Below are positions 52,811 to 61,326 of a stretch of DNA of 64,000 bases, one piece after another (the stretch's first letter is position 1; each line of letters starts with the position of its first letter). The notes under the pieces were generated by a model. The model made no database searches, had not been told where the DNA came from, and saw only the letters and a list, made by a program, of their open reading frames with translations. The position numbers and the translations under genes were made by a program. The DNA is taken from the NCBI RefSeq assembly GCF_000576555.1, contig NZ_CP007145.1, positions 4,610,501 through 4,674,500 of the forward strand, given 5' to 3'. This DNA comes from Hymenobacter swuensis DY53 (GTDB lineage Bacteria; Bacteroidota; Bacteroidia; Cytophagales; Hymenobacteraceae).

Positions 52811-54082
52811 ATGCTCCATTCATTCAAGGCCCTTAGTCTTTCCTTCAAAAAAGCACCTCTCGCCATTCGGGAGCTGATTGCGTTGGATGAGGCTGCCTGT
52901 CGGCGTTTCTTATATACCCTGCACCATGAGCTGGCCCTCCAAGACCTGCTCGTGCTGAGCACCTGCAACCGGACGGAAGTGTATTATTCCGCCGAGCGTG
53001 ACCAGAGCCCGACCATTATTGAGGCGCTGGGCCAGCTGAAAGGCCTGCCGGAGGTAACTGAATACTTCCCTTACTTCGATGTGCTGGATCAGCAGACTGA
53101 CGCTGTACGCCATCTTTTCGAGGTAGCAATGGGCCTCGATGCGCAGGTGGTAGGCGATTTGCAGATCAGCAATCAGGTAAAGCAGGCATACCAGTGGTCA
53201 GCCGATGCAGACGCAGCCGGGCCGTTTCTGCACCGCCTGCTGCACACCGTATTCTTTACCAATAAGCGCGTACAGCAGGAAACTTCGTTCCGCGACGGCG
53301 CGGCTTCTACCTCTTATGCTGCCTTGGAGCTGGTGGAAGAGCTGACGGCCGACATTGCCAACCCCCGCGTGCTGGTAGTAGGCCTGGGCGAAATCGGGGC
53401 CGATGTATGCCGCCACTTCGGCGACAGTAAGGTGTTCACCGACGTCACCATCTGCAACCGCACCCGCTCCAAGGCCGACGAGCTGGCCCAGGAGTGTGGC
53501 TTACAGGTAATCGACTTCGAAAACCTGGTACAGGGCCTCAAAGAGGCCGATGTCATTATCAGTAGCATTGCCCGCGACGAGCCTTTTTTCACCCGTGAGC
53601 TGGTGGCGCACCTTGACGTGCTGAGCTACAAGTTCTTTATCGACCTCTCCGTGCCGCGCAGTATTGCCGCCGATGTGGAGCAGGTGCCCGGGGTGCTGGT
53701 CTATAATATTGATGCCATCCAAAGTAAGGCTTCGGCCGCGTTGGAGCGCCGTTTGGCTGCCGTGCCGCAGGTACGCGCCATTATTGAGGAGAGCATGGCG
53801 GGGCTGCAGGACTGGAGCAAGGAAATGATGGTGTCGCCTACCATCCAAAAGCTCAAGAATGCCCTGGAGCAGATTCGGCTGGAGGAGATGGACCGCTACC
53901 AGAAAAAAATGAGCCCCGAGGAAGCGAAGCGCGTGGACGATATTACCCGCTCGCTGATGCAGAAAATTCTCAAGCAGCCCGTCATTCAACTGAAAGCCGC
54001 CTGCAAGCGCGGCGAGGCTGATCAGCTTATCGATGTACTCACCGACCTTTTTGACTTGGAACGCCACCCTGACGTAGCGTAA
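52811..54082 (+). CDS. hemA: Glutamyl-tRNA reductase
   Basis: 423 residues. It makes glutamate-1-semialdehyde from glutamyl-tRNA with NADPH, the first step of tetrapyrrole synthesis. The catalytic Cys is Cys52 in LSTCNRTEVYY, and VGLGEIGADVCRHF and DLSVPR match the nucleotide-binding and family motifs. The C-terminal dimerisation helix is present. A bidirectional terminator follows. hemW, which handles heme, is elsewhere in the window and not linked. The start is a standard ATG with a TAnnTTTG element just upstream. Confidence 0.96.
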   Translation: MLHSFKALSLSFKKAPLAIRELIALDEAACRRFLYTLHHELALQDLLVLSTCNRTEVYYSAERDQSPTIIEALGQLKGLPEVTEYFPYFDVLDQQTDAVRHLFEVAMGLDAQVVGDLQISNQVKQAYQWSADADAAGPFLHRLLHTVFFTNKRVQQETSFRDGAASTSYAALELVEELTADIANPRVLVVGLGEIGADVCRHFGDSKVFTDVTICNRTRSKADELAQECGLQVIDFENLVQGLKEADVIISSIARDEPFFTRELVAHLDVLSYKFFIDLSVPRSIAADVEQVPGVLVYNIDAIQSKASAALERRLAAVPQVRAIIEESMAGLQDWSKEMMVSPTIQKLKNALEQIRLEEMDRYQKKMSPEEAKRVDDITRSLMQKILKQPVIQLKAACKRGEADQLIDVLTDLFDLERHPDVA

Positions 54083-54096
54083 GCAAGTATACAGCA

Positions 54097-54138
54097 CAAA
54101 AAAGCCTGCCCGACACATCCGTCGGGCAGGCTTTTTTT
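54097..54138. terminator. Bidirectional terminator between hemA and the ArsR-type gene
   Basis: AAAAAAGCCTGCCCGAC and its complement enclose six bases, with A6 before and T7 after, so it works on both strands. Confidence 0.9.
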
Positions 54139-54174
54139 ATGGGTTGGGCAACGACACCCGGCAACGAGCCGGCT

Positions 54175-54483
54175 TTACATCGTGTCGCAGCAGTCCTCCA
54201 GCGAGTCGATTACATCAAGCAGCTTGGGAATGGAGAGGGAGTAGTAGATTTTGGTACCCACCTTGAAGGAGGACAGAATGCCCCGGTCTTTGAGGGTGAT
54301 GAGGTGCTGGGAGGCAATGGCCTGGGGCAGATCAAGAGAACGGTAGATTTCCGTGACGGTCATCTTCTCCTCTTTGCCCAGCAGGTCAACAATGGCGAGG
54401 CGTTTGGGGTGGGCCAGCACTTTAAGCATGGCGGCGGCCTTGTCTACTTTTTTGGATTCTACTCGTGACAGCAATGGTTTCAT
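54175..54483 (-). CDS. ArsR-family winged-helix regulator
   Basis: 102 residues. MLKVLAHPKRLAIVDLLG, TEIYRSLDLPQAIASQHLIT and LKDRGILSSFKVGTKIYY are the winged-helix pattern of ArsR/SmtB regulators. The C-terminus ends CCDTM, whose paired cysteines could bind a metal or a thiol-reactive signal, though canonical ArsR metal sites lie elsewhere. It probably represses or activates its own or the divergent dehydrogenase gene; the two start codons are about 360 bases apart. No target operator was identified by eye. Confidence 0.85.
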   Translation of the reverse strand: MKPLLSRVESKKVDKAAAMLKVLAHPKRLAIVDLLGKEEKMTVTEIYRSLDLPQAIASQHLITLKDRGILSSFKVGTKIYYSLSIPKLLDVIDSLEDCCDTM

Positions 54484-54839
54484 ATGTCGTTACAACGGTG
54501 GTAGCAGAGGGTGGGTATCTAGGAATAGGCTTAATACGATATTCCAGACCCGCAAAGTTCCTCCCAGCATACCAGGGGCAAAAAAAAATTATATCCGGCG
54601 AGAAAATTGTATCCGTACAGGCTTCTACGCAACAATGGAGCCGAAGGACAAATCCGCGTAACCAGGGCTGCTTTGCTGTTGAGCTTACGCACGATATTTT
54701 CCCGCATGGTATTTATCCGGTACAGCAAGTATGCCGGTCCGGGGGTCTGGGTTTGTCCGTTTCAGGTACCATCGGCCATGAATGCCTGCGTACCTTTGCC
54801 CCCGAAATTTCCCACCCCCACCCCTACCTATTTCTGTTA
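54484..54839. other. Intergenic region between the divergent ArsR-type and dehydrogenase genes
   Basis: 356 bases with no supported gene. It holds a TACCTTTG promoter element near its right end and two short AT-rich runs (AAAAAAAATTATA at about 54580). Long in-frame readings from the left into the dehydrogenase do not look like protein. Confidence 0.6.
54791..54798 (+). promoter_or_regulatory. -7 element of the second dehydrogenase gene
   Basis: TACCTTTG, an exact TAnnTTTG match, 42 bases before the ATG at 54840. Identical to the octamer of gdhA at 36287. Confidence 0.6.
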
Positions 54840-56069
54840 ATGAAAGACCTGCTGGCCAAGTTCGAGAACAAGCGTCCTGAAATCGTTTTTGAATGGAAAG
54901 ACTCCGAAACCGAAGCCGAAGGCTGGGTGGTGATTAATTCCCTGCGCGGTGGCGCGGCCGGCGGCGGCACCCGCATGCGCAAGGGCCTGGACAAGAGGGA
55001 GGTAGAAAGCCTGGCCAAAACCATGGAGGTGAAGTTCACCGTGTCGGGGCCGGCCATTGGCGGGGCTAAGTCAGGCATCAACTTCGACCCCCAGGACCCG
55101 CGCAAGCGTGGCGTGCTGGAGCGCTGGTACAAGGCCGTCATTCCGCTGCTGAAAGCCTACTACGGCACCGGCGGCGACCTGAACGTGGACGAGATTCACG
55201 ACGTGATTCCGATTACCGAAGACTACGGCCTCTGGCACCCGCAGGAAGGCATCGTGAACGGCCACTACCGCGCCACCGAGCCCCAGAAGATTCAGAAGCT
55301 GGGCCAGCTACGCCAGGGCGTGGTGAAAGTGCTGGAAGACGCCACCTTCACCCCCGACCTGAGCCGCAAATACACCGTGGCCGACCTGATTACCGGCTAC
55401 GGCGTGGCCGAGGCTGTGCGCCACTACTACGAGTTGTGGGGCGGCCGCAGCGTGGCTGGTAAGCGGGCCATCATCCAGGGCTGGGGCAACGTGGGCGCGG
55501 CGGCGGCCTACTACCTGGCCAGCCAAGGCGCGCGCATCACCGGCATCATCGACCGGGCCGGCGGCCTAATTAAGGAGGAAGGCTTCTCGCTGGAGGAAAT
55601 CCGAGCGCTGTTCCTGAACCGCAACGGCAACGCCCTGGCGGCCGATAACCTGCTCTCCTTTGAAGACGTGAACCAGCGCATCTGGAGCAGCGGGGCCGAG
55701 ATATTTATTCCGGCGGCGGCTTCGCGGCTGGTTACGCGCCAGCAGGTGGAGCAGCTGGTGGCCGGCGGGCTGGAGGTGATTAGCTGCGGGGCCAACGTGC
55801 CGTTCCAGGACCCGGAAATCTTTTTCGGGCCTACCGGCGAGTTTGCCGACGCCCACACCAGCGTCATCCCCGATTTCATTGCCAACTGCGGCATGGCCCG
55901 GGTATTCGCCTACCTGATGGAATCCAACGCCGAAATTACCGACCAAGCTATCTTCCAGGATACATCCCGCATCATCCGGGCGGCTCTGGCCCGCACCCGC
56001 CACCAGGGCGACGCCACCACCGGCATTGCCCAGAAGTCGTTCGAAATGGCGCTTCGGCAGCTGGTATAG
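54840..56069 (+). CDS. Glu/Leu/Phe/Val dehydrogenase family protein
   Basis: 409 residues from the ATG at 54840. NSLRGGAAGGGTRMRKG and the catalytic-Lys motif GPAIGGAKSGINFDP (Lys77) fit the Glu/Leu/Phe/Val dehydrogenase family, and IIQGWGNVGAAAAYY is the NAD(P) site. The GGAKSG form differs from the GGAKGG of gdhA at 34908. It is likely a branched or divergent amino-acid dehydrogenase and not a second classical glutamate dehydrogenase, but substrate residues were not aligned. It is divergent from the ArsR-type gene and may be regulated by it. An MscS gene follows after 121 bases. Confidence 0.88.
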   Translation: MKDLLAKFENKRPEIVFEWKDSETEAEGWVVINSLRGGAAGGGTRMRKGLDKREVESLAKTMEVKFTVSGPAIGGAKSGINFDPQDPRKRGVLERWYKAVIPLLKAYYGTGGDLNVDEIHDVIPITEDYGLWHPQEGIVNGHYRATEPQKIQKLGQLRQGVVKVLEDATFTPDLSRKYTVADLITGYGVAEAVRHYYELWGGRSVAGKRAIIQGWGNVGAAAAYYLASQGARITGIIDRAGGLIKEEGFSLEEIRALFLNRNGNALAADNLLSFEDVNQRIWSSGAEIFIPAAASRLVTRQQVEQLVAGGLEVISCGANVPFQDPEIFFGPTGEFADAHTSVIPDFIANCGMARVFAYLMESNAEITDQAIFQDTSRIIRAALARTRHQGDATTGIAQKSFEMALRQLV

Positions 56070-56190
56070 ATGGAGTGTGAAGAATGTAGGTGAAATGTGA
56101 GGAATGTACCCGTTCCGATAGTAATGGATCATTTCTCCCATTCATCTCACTCTCCCACACTCTGCACATTCATTCCTGCTTCTTTCCTTC

Positions 56191-57300
56191 ATGACTCTTC
56201 AGGAAATACTGCATTACCGCTTTCTGGGCAACAATGTGGCGGCGTACCTGTGGTGCGTGGGCATTCTGCTGTTCGGCTACGCGTTCAAAACGCTGCTCTC
56301 GAAGCTGCTCTCGAAACTGGTGTTCCGCTTTATCCGCAAGCGGACCGAGGGCGTGAGCGAAGCCCAGTTTCAGGCTTTGCTGATTCAGCCATTGTCCATC
56401 GTTATCTTCCTGATAACGGCCTACTTCGCGTTCCAGGTACTCGATTTTCCGGTGCGCACCTCTGAGCTGGCCCACAACGAGCCCTGGGCGAAGCGGCTGC
56501 TGTTCCGGGTGTTTCAGCTGGCCGTGTTCGGGGGTATGGGCTGGATCGGGCTGCGCATTATTGATTTTGTGGTGCTAGTGTTTCAGCGCCGGGCCGAGCA
56601 CTCCACTTCCCGCCTCAATAACCAGCTGATTCCCTTCGCCAAAGACTTGCTGAAGGTATTGGTGCTCACGCTCACCTTTCTGGTGATGCTGAGCCGGGTA
56701 TTCGGGGTGAACGTGACGGCCCTGATTGGGGGCCTGGGCATCGGGGGTCTAGCCGTGGCCTTCGCGGCCAAGGAAAGCCTGGAAAACCTGATTGCCTCGT
56801 TCACCATCTTCCTCGACCGGCCCTTTGCCGTGGGCGATTTGGTGGAAGTCGGCCCCGTAACGGGCACCGTGGAGAAGGTAGGCTTCCGGAGCACCCGCCT
56901 GCGCACCGCCGAGAAAAGCTACGTGACCGTGCCCAACAAGAGCATGATTGACAAGCCGTTAGACAACCTCTCGTTGCGCACAGCGCGGCGCGTGAGCTTC
57001 ACCCTGGCCCTCAGCCACACCACCACCAGCCAGCAGCTGCACCGCATTGTGGAAGATGGCAAGCGGGCCCTCGAAGAAAACCCGCTGGTAACCAAAGAAG
57101 TGCAGATGCAATTTGCCGCCCTCACCCCTGCTGCTAAGGAAATAACGGTACAATACTTCGTGGAAACCACTAACTACGATGAGTACCTGCGGGTGAAGGA
57201 AGAGCTGAACTACCGGCTGGTAGAAGTGGTGGAACACGCTGGCGGCTCTTTCGCCAGCACCGGCACCACTGTTGTACAGGTGAACGGGTTGTCGGCGTAA
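56191..57300 (+). CDS. MscS-family mechanosensitive channel
   Basis: 369 residues. Several N-terminal helices come before the conserved pore helix and beta domain: ALIGGLGIGGLAVAFAAKES, LIASFTIFLDRPFAVGDLVE and FRSTRLRTAEKSYVTVPN. These match the MscS core (PF00924). It opens under membrane tension and protects against osmotic downshock; some members are regulators of other ions. It stands after the dehydrogenase gene and before a strong palindromic terminator. Confidence 0.92.
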   Translation: MTLQEILHYRFLGNNVAAYLWCVGILLFGYAFKTLLSKLLSKLVFRFIRKRTEGVSEAQFQALLIQPLSIVIFLITAYFAFQVLDFPVRTSELAHNEPWAKRLLFRVFQLAVFGGMGWIGLRIIDFVVLVFQRRAEHSTSRLNNQLIPFAKDLLKVLVLTLTFLVMLSRVFGVNVTALIGGLGIGGLAVAFAAKESLENLIASFTIFLDRPFAVGDLVEVGPVTGTVEKVGFRSTRLRTAEKSYVTVPNKSMIDKPLDNLSLRTARRVSFTLALSHTTTSQQLHRIVEDGKRALEENPLVTKEVQMQFAALTPAAKEITVQYFVETTNYDEYLRVKEELNYRLVEVVEHAGGSFASTGTTVVQVNGLSA

Positions 57301-57323
57301 ACCCCCAGTGCGGAAGTGCGCAT

Positions 57324-57369
57324 AAAAGTGAGGGGCCTTGAAACGTACGTTTCAAGGCCCCTCACTTTT
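57324..57369. terminator. Perfect 46-base palindrome, bidirectional terminator
   Basis: 23-base arms starting AAAAGTGAGGGGCC meet with no spacer. A and T runs at the ends support termination on both strands between MscS and the convergent TerB-like gene. Confidence 0.85.
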
Positions 57370-57389
57370 AGATCAGTATGTACAATGGG

Positions 57390-58277
57390 CTACCGGCCGC
57401 CCAGCAGCCCACCGAGCAAACCGCCCATGCCGCCGTTCATTAGGCCGCCGAGGCCGCCACCGCCGCTGCTGCGGGGCTGCGAGTTGGGCTGCCCGCCCAA
57501 GCCGCCCAGAATCGACATCAATGAGCCGAGGCCGCCGCTGCCTACGTGGCTGCCTTGCTGCGGGTAGCCGGCCGTTTGCTGACCGCCACCCCCAAGTACC
57601 CCACTCAGCAGGCCGCCGCCGAGCAAGCCGCCCAGCAGGCCACCCATGCCGCTTTGTGAAGCGCCGCCGAGTAGGCCGCCCATGCCGCTGCTCATCATAC
57701 CGCCGCCTATACCGGGGCTCTGATTACGGCCGCCCATCACCTTCGAAATGACCATCGGGGCCACTACACCCAGCAGGCCGGCCATCAGGGCACCTTTGGG
57801 GATGCCGGCACTTTCCAGCTTGTCAGTAATGCCGCCGAAGAAGCTTTGCTTGGCGGGGTCGGAGGCATCGTGCGGTACGTGGGCCGCTTGGTCTACTACC
57901 TGATTGAGGGTTTGCGTCTGCTGGGGCGTAATGCCCAGGTAGGCCGCTATTTTGTTAATCATGGCTTCCTCATCGTTGGCATACGAGCCATCGGCGCGGG
58001 CGAAGCTGATGAGGTCAGTTACCAGGGAGAAGCGCAACTCACTGCCCCGCAGCACGTCCAGGCTAGCTTTAATGCTTTCGTTGGTAGCATCCTTGGCTGA
58101 ACCCAGCACCTGTTGGGTAGCACCGCCGCTGAGGCCGGCTTCGTGGGCCAGTTGCTGCAAAAATTCTACTTCAGCGGCCGAAGCTTCACGGTCGGCGGAG
58201 GCCAGGCTGGCAATGACACTGAGATATGCGGCTTTTTCCTGATCGGAATAATTCTGGAGTAGTTGCGAAGTGGCCAT
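57390..58277 (-). CDS. TerB-like protein with Gly/Met-rich tail
   Basis: 295 residues. Residues about 15-120 resemble the TerB-like helical domain (YLSVIASLASADREASAAEV, then NDEEAMINKIAAYLGI). The tail from about 160 is Gly- and Met-rich with GMGGLLGG-type repeats, and a hydrophobic ALMAGLLGVVAPMVISKV stretch. TerB-type domains occur in tellurite-resistance and stress systems, and the tail may associate with membranes. There is no TerD or TerC nearby. Function cannot be inferred further. It starts 89 bases downstream of the AsmA-like gene. Confidence 0.7.
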   Translation of the reverse strand: MATSQLLQNYSDQEKAAYLSVIASLASADREASAAEVEFLQQLAHEAGLSGGATQQVLGSAKDATNESIKASLDVLRGSELRFSLVTDLISFARADGSYANDEEAMINKIAAYLGITPQQTQTLNQVVDQAAHVPHDASDPAKQSFFGGITDKLESAGIPKGALMAGLLGVVAPMVISKVMGGRNQSPGIGGGMMSSGMGGLLGGASQSGMGGLLGGLLGGGLLSGVLGGGGQQTAGYPQQGSHVGSGGLGSLMSILGGLGGQPNSQPRSSGGGGLGGLMNGGMGGLLGGLLGGR

Positions 58278-58366
58278 GGCAAGAGGGGAAAAGGGTGGGT
58301 GATACTTGTGCGTCCTTAACGCACTCCCCCTACCTGAGGTTGGGCTATGGCCTTGGCGGTTTCAAC

Positions 58367-60886
58367 TTAGAACTCGAAATACTCCCCTACCTGCGGCTGG
58401 GCTGGTTTTTTCACCGGTTTCTTCAGCTCGAAGGAAGGCCGGTCGGCGGGCCGGGCCGGGGTGGCGGCGGGTCCGGCCGCCGGAGTAGTTACCGGCCGGC
58501 TCGGGGCCGGGGGTGTGGAGTTGGGCAGTGTCGGAGCGGAGCCGGTTTCGTAACGAACCGCAAAATCACTTTCCGAGCCCCGGATGCCCAGGCGCAGCAC
58601 CGGCCCGTCGGCGCGGGTGAGCACGCGGGGCAGCAGGCCCGGCAGCAGCGGAATCTGCACATGGTAATCCAGCTGTTGATCAAAGGTGTGCGTACCGGTT
58701 ACGCGAATGAGCGAGGCGGCGCGCACGTTGGAACGGATGTCCATTTCGGGCAGGTACACGGTTCGGCTTTGCACGTAGAGGCGGTTGTGCAGCTCGGCAA
58801 ACCGCAGATGCCGCAGCGTGGCCCGGCTGGCCACCATGCTGAGTTTCTGCATAGGCTCGAAGTTGAGCAGCTCCCCGTTGCGGATGGTGGCCGTTACCTC
58901 GGCCTCCAGTCGGTCAGTGAGCGGGCTCAGGTGCTCATCAAAATACGTATCCGATTCGGCGGTGGCCGTGAGCTGGCCGCGCAGGTGCCGGGCCGTGAGA
59001 AACTGCTGGCCGAAATCCTCGAACACGTAAAACAGGCTGTCGAGCGGCAGGTGCTGGCAACTGGCCACAGTGCTGGCTTTCAGCAACTGGGGGCTACGGG
59101 CATCCACGGTGCCGCGCACGCTCACCGCGCCGCCCGCCGCTTGCAAACTCAGTCCCGCCGAGCTGAACACCTGGTTCCGGAGCCGTATCGTGCCCTGCAG
59201 ATGCCGCCCCCGCAGCCGCCGGAACCGCACCTGCTGCGCCTCGGCCCGCACGCTCAGGGCCAGTGTGGCTGGCACCCGCAGCCCGGCGGCCTCCGCGCCC
59301 CCCCCGGTACCCGCACCACCGGGGCTGGCCGCGGGCTGATAGGCATAGAGCAGCTGGTTGAAATCGAGCAGGTGAGACGCCACTGTGGCATCCAGCCGTA
59401 GCGTTTGCCCCGGCCGCAGGGCCCAGGCCGTCACGTTGCCCAGCGTGCCCCGGCCCCGGAAATCGGAGTTACCCAGGCGGCCGCTCAGGGCTGGCACGGC
59501 CACATCGGAGCCCTGGAGCAGCAGACGGCCGTTGAGGTCAGTGAAGGGCTGGTGGAAGGCGCGCAGCCGGAGCGTTACGTGGCGCAGCGTCAGCTCACCG
59601 GCTACCTGCCGCGCCGTGGGTTGCTGTTTAATAGTGCGCAGTTTCCCGTGCAGCTGCAGGCGCAACTGGGCCTCACCCTGTGCTGTTTGCACGGCCGTCA
59701 GCGGGAAAAAGCGCACGGCCTGGGCCACGTCCAGGTCGGCGTGCAGGTTTAGGTCCAGTTGCGGATCGGCAAAGTTTGCCAGCCGCAGGTCGCCCCCAAA
59801 GGGCCGGCCCGCCAGTTGGCCCTGCACCTTTTGCAGGGTCAGCACGGCTGTGCGGGCCGCGTGGGCCGGGCCGTTGCGGAAGCTTCCGGTCAGCTGCAGG
59901 TGGTCGATGGTTTGCCGGTATTGCGGATGAAATACCGAGGCTTCCCGGCAGCCAAACTGCACGGCCACGGCTGGGTTCTGCCGGGCCGATAATTCTCCCT
60001 GCACGGTACCCGCAAAATACACCTGCCCCCGGCTCCGGTAGCCCGCCAGCGGCCGCGTCAGGCGGGACGGCAGCAGTGCCAGCACCGACTCCACATCGGC
60101 CCCGGTAGCAGTGGCCTGCAGGTTGAGTTGTGTAGCTCCCTGATAATTGATGGTACCCTGCACCGCGTAGGCAGCCGGCCCTACCCTGATTTCGGAAGGC
60201 TCCAGGGTAAGTTCGTGGCGGCGGCGGTCGACGGTGAGCGTGGTACGTAGCTGCAGCTGCTTGGCGCGGAAATAGTCGTCGGGACCCAGACGCAGGGTTT
60301 GCACCTGCGCCGCGCCAGTGGCTGTTACGGTTACTTGGACATCGGTAACGCCCACTGTTGCCAGCAAATCGGGCGTTTGCAGAGCAAAATACTGCTGCCG
60401 GCTGGCGTCCTCATACACGGCCTGGACCCGTTCCAGTCGGATGCCTTCCAGTTCCAGCCCAAACGGTTCCTCGGCGGCCGGGGCCGTGGTATCGGGGCGC
60501 AGAATGTGGTAGTTGCCCACGCCGCGCGCATCGCGCCGGATGTGCACGCGGGCATCGGCCAGGGTTATTTCCCGCACCCGGTAGCGGCCCGCCAGCAGGT
60601 CCCAGGCATCGAACGCACAATAAAGCCGCCGGGCGCGAGCCAGGCGCACGGTGTCTTGGGGCAGGGAGCCGTGCATTACCACATCGTGCAGCGTTACGGA
60701 GAGGCGCGGGAACTGGTCCACCACCGATACTTCCAGCCGGCTAGCCTGCACCGGCACTCGTAGGTGCTGATTTAGCCCGGCCACGAACAGGCCAATGATG
60801 CGGTTTTGCCCGAGCCACACGCCCAGCCAGCCCACGCTCAAAAGCAGAACTACCGTCAGGAAAGAAATTTTCAGAAATTTTCGCAC
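58367..60886 (-). CDS. AsmA-like family protein
   Basis: 839 residues. A single N-terminal helix (ISFLTVVLLLSVGWLGVWLG) anchors it in the inner membrane, followed by the AsmA-like periplasmic body: LNQHLRVPVQASRLEV, DQFPRLSVTLHDVVMHGSLP and repeating beta-strands to the C-terminus. AsmA-family proteins take part in lipid transport to the outer membrane or in its biogenesis. The C-terminal 70 residues are Pro/Ala-rich (PRPVTTPAAGPAATPARPAD). No partner gene is adjacent apart from the TerB-like gene downstream on the same strand. Confidence 0.88.
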   Translation of the reverse strand: MRKFLKISFLTVVLLLSVGWLGVWLGQNRIIGLFVAGLNQHLRVPVQASRLEVSVVDQFPRLSVTLHDVVMHGSLPQDTVRLARARRLYCAFDAWDLLAGRYRVREITLADARVHIRRDARGVGNYHILRPDTTAPAAEEPFGLELEGIRLERVQAVYEDASRQQYFALQTPDLLATVGVTDVQVTVTATGAAQVQTLRLGPDDYFRAKQLQLRTTLTVDRRRHELTLEPSEIRVGPAAYAVQGTINYQGATQLNLQATATGADVESVLALLPSRLTRPLAGYRSRGQVYFAGTVQGELSARQNPAVAVQFGCREASVFHPQYRQTIDHLQLTGSFRNGPAHAARTAVLTLQKVQGQLAGRPFGGDLRLANFADPQLDLNLHADLDVAQAVRFFPLTAVQTAQGEAQLRLQLHGKLRTIKQQPTARQVAGELTLRHVTLRLRAFHQPFTDLNGRLLLQGSDVAVPALSGRLGNSDFRGRGTLGNVTAWALRPGQTLRLDATVASHLLDFNQLLYAYQPAASPGGAGTGGGAEAAGLRVPATLALSVRAEAQQVRFRRLRGRHLQGTIRLRNQVFSSAGLSLQAAGGAVSVRGTVDARSPQLLKASTVASCQHLPLDSLFYVFEDFGQQFLTARHLRGQLTATAESDTYFDEHLSPLTDRLEAEVTATIRNGELLNFEPMQKLSMVASRATLRHLRFAELHNRLYVQSRTVYLPEMDIRSNVRAASLIRVTGTHTFDQQLDYHVQIPLLPGLLPRVLTRADGPVLRLGIRGSESDFAVRYETGSAPTLPNSTPPAPSRPVTTPAAGPAATPARPADRPSFELKKPVKKPAQPQVGEYFEF

Positions 60887-61036
60887 CCGATATATCCCTC
60901 TGAAATTTCTGATTGGTAAGCAGTTGCCGGTTTTTATGCCGGCAGACCCAAAAATTCTCCGGCCAAAGATGGCAGGAAGAGTTGTGATTTAGAAAATGAC
61001 CTCCCATATTTGCCATCCCAAACGGGACACGCCCTT

Positions 61037-61111
61037 GGGAGATTAGCTCAGCTGGTTCAGAGCATCTGCCTTACAAGCAGAGGGTCACTGGTTCGAACCC
61101 AGTATCTCCCA
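61037..61111 (+). tRNA. tRNA-Val (TAC), copy 1
   Basis: Acceptor GGGAGAT/ATCTCCC, D arm GCTC/GAGC, anticodon stem TCTGC/GCAGA with loop CTTACAA (TAC at 61072-61074), T arm ACTGG-TTCGAAC-CCAGT. Only C follows the discriminator A, so CCA is not encoded. Confidence 0.95.
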
Positions 61112-61142
61112 CTTTTTATTTAGTAGCGTACGCACACCCCAC

Positions 61143-61217
61143 GGGAGATTAGCTCAGCTGGTTCAGAGCATCTGCCTTACAAGCAGAGGGTCACTGGTTC
61201 GAACCCAGTATCTCCCA
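61143..61217 (+). tRNA. tRNA-Val (TAC), copy 2
   Basis: Identical over all 75 bases to the first copy, 31 bases downstream. The genome encodes CCA directly after it (61218-61220). Confidence 0.95.
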
Positions 61218-61219
61218 CC

Positions 61220-61254
61220 AAAAAGGACAGTCGGAAACGGCTGTCCTTTTTTTG
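61220..61254 (+). terminator. Terminator of the tRNA-Val pair
   Basis: AAAAGGACAG pairs with CTGTCCTTTT around 10 nt, followed by a run of T. It directly follows the second tRNA. Confidence 0.85.
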
Positions 61255-61326
61255 TTTTCGGCCGGGGCCTAGTTCGCCGGTTTTGGCAGCCGGGCGGTAA
61301 CTTGCCGGGCCTGCCGCCCGGTTCTT

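Noticed and set aside
54465..54839. N-terminal extension of the second dehydrogenase
   Set aside because: It runs over the promoter element and the divergent regulator's start and lacks family sequence.
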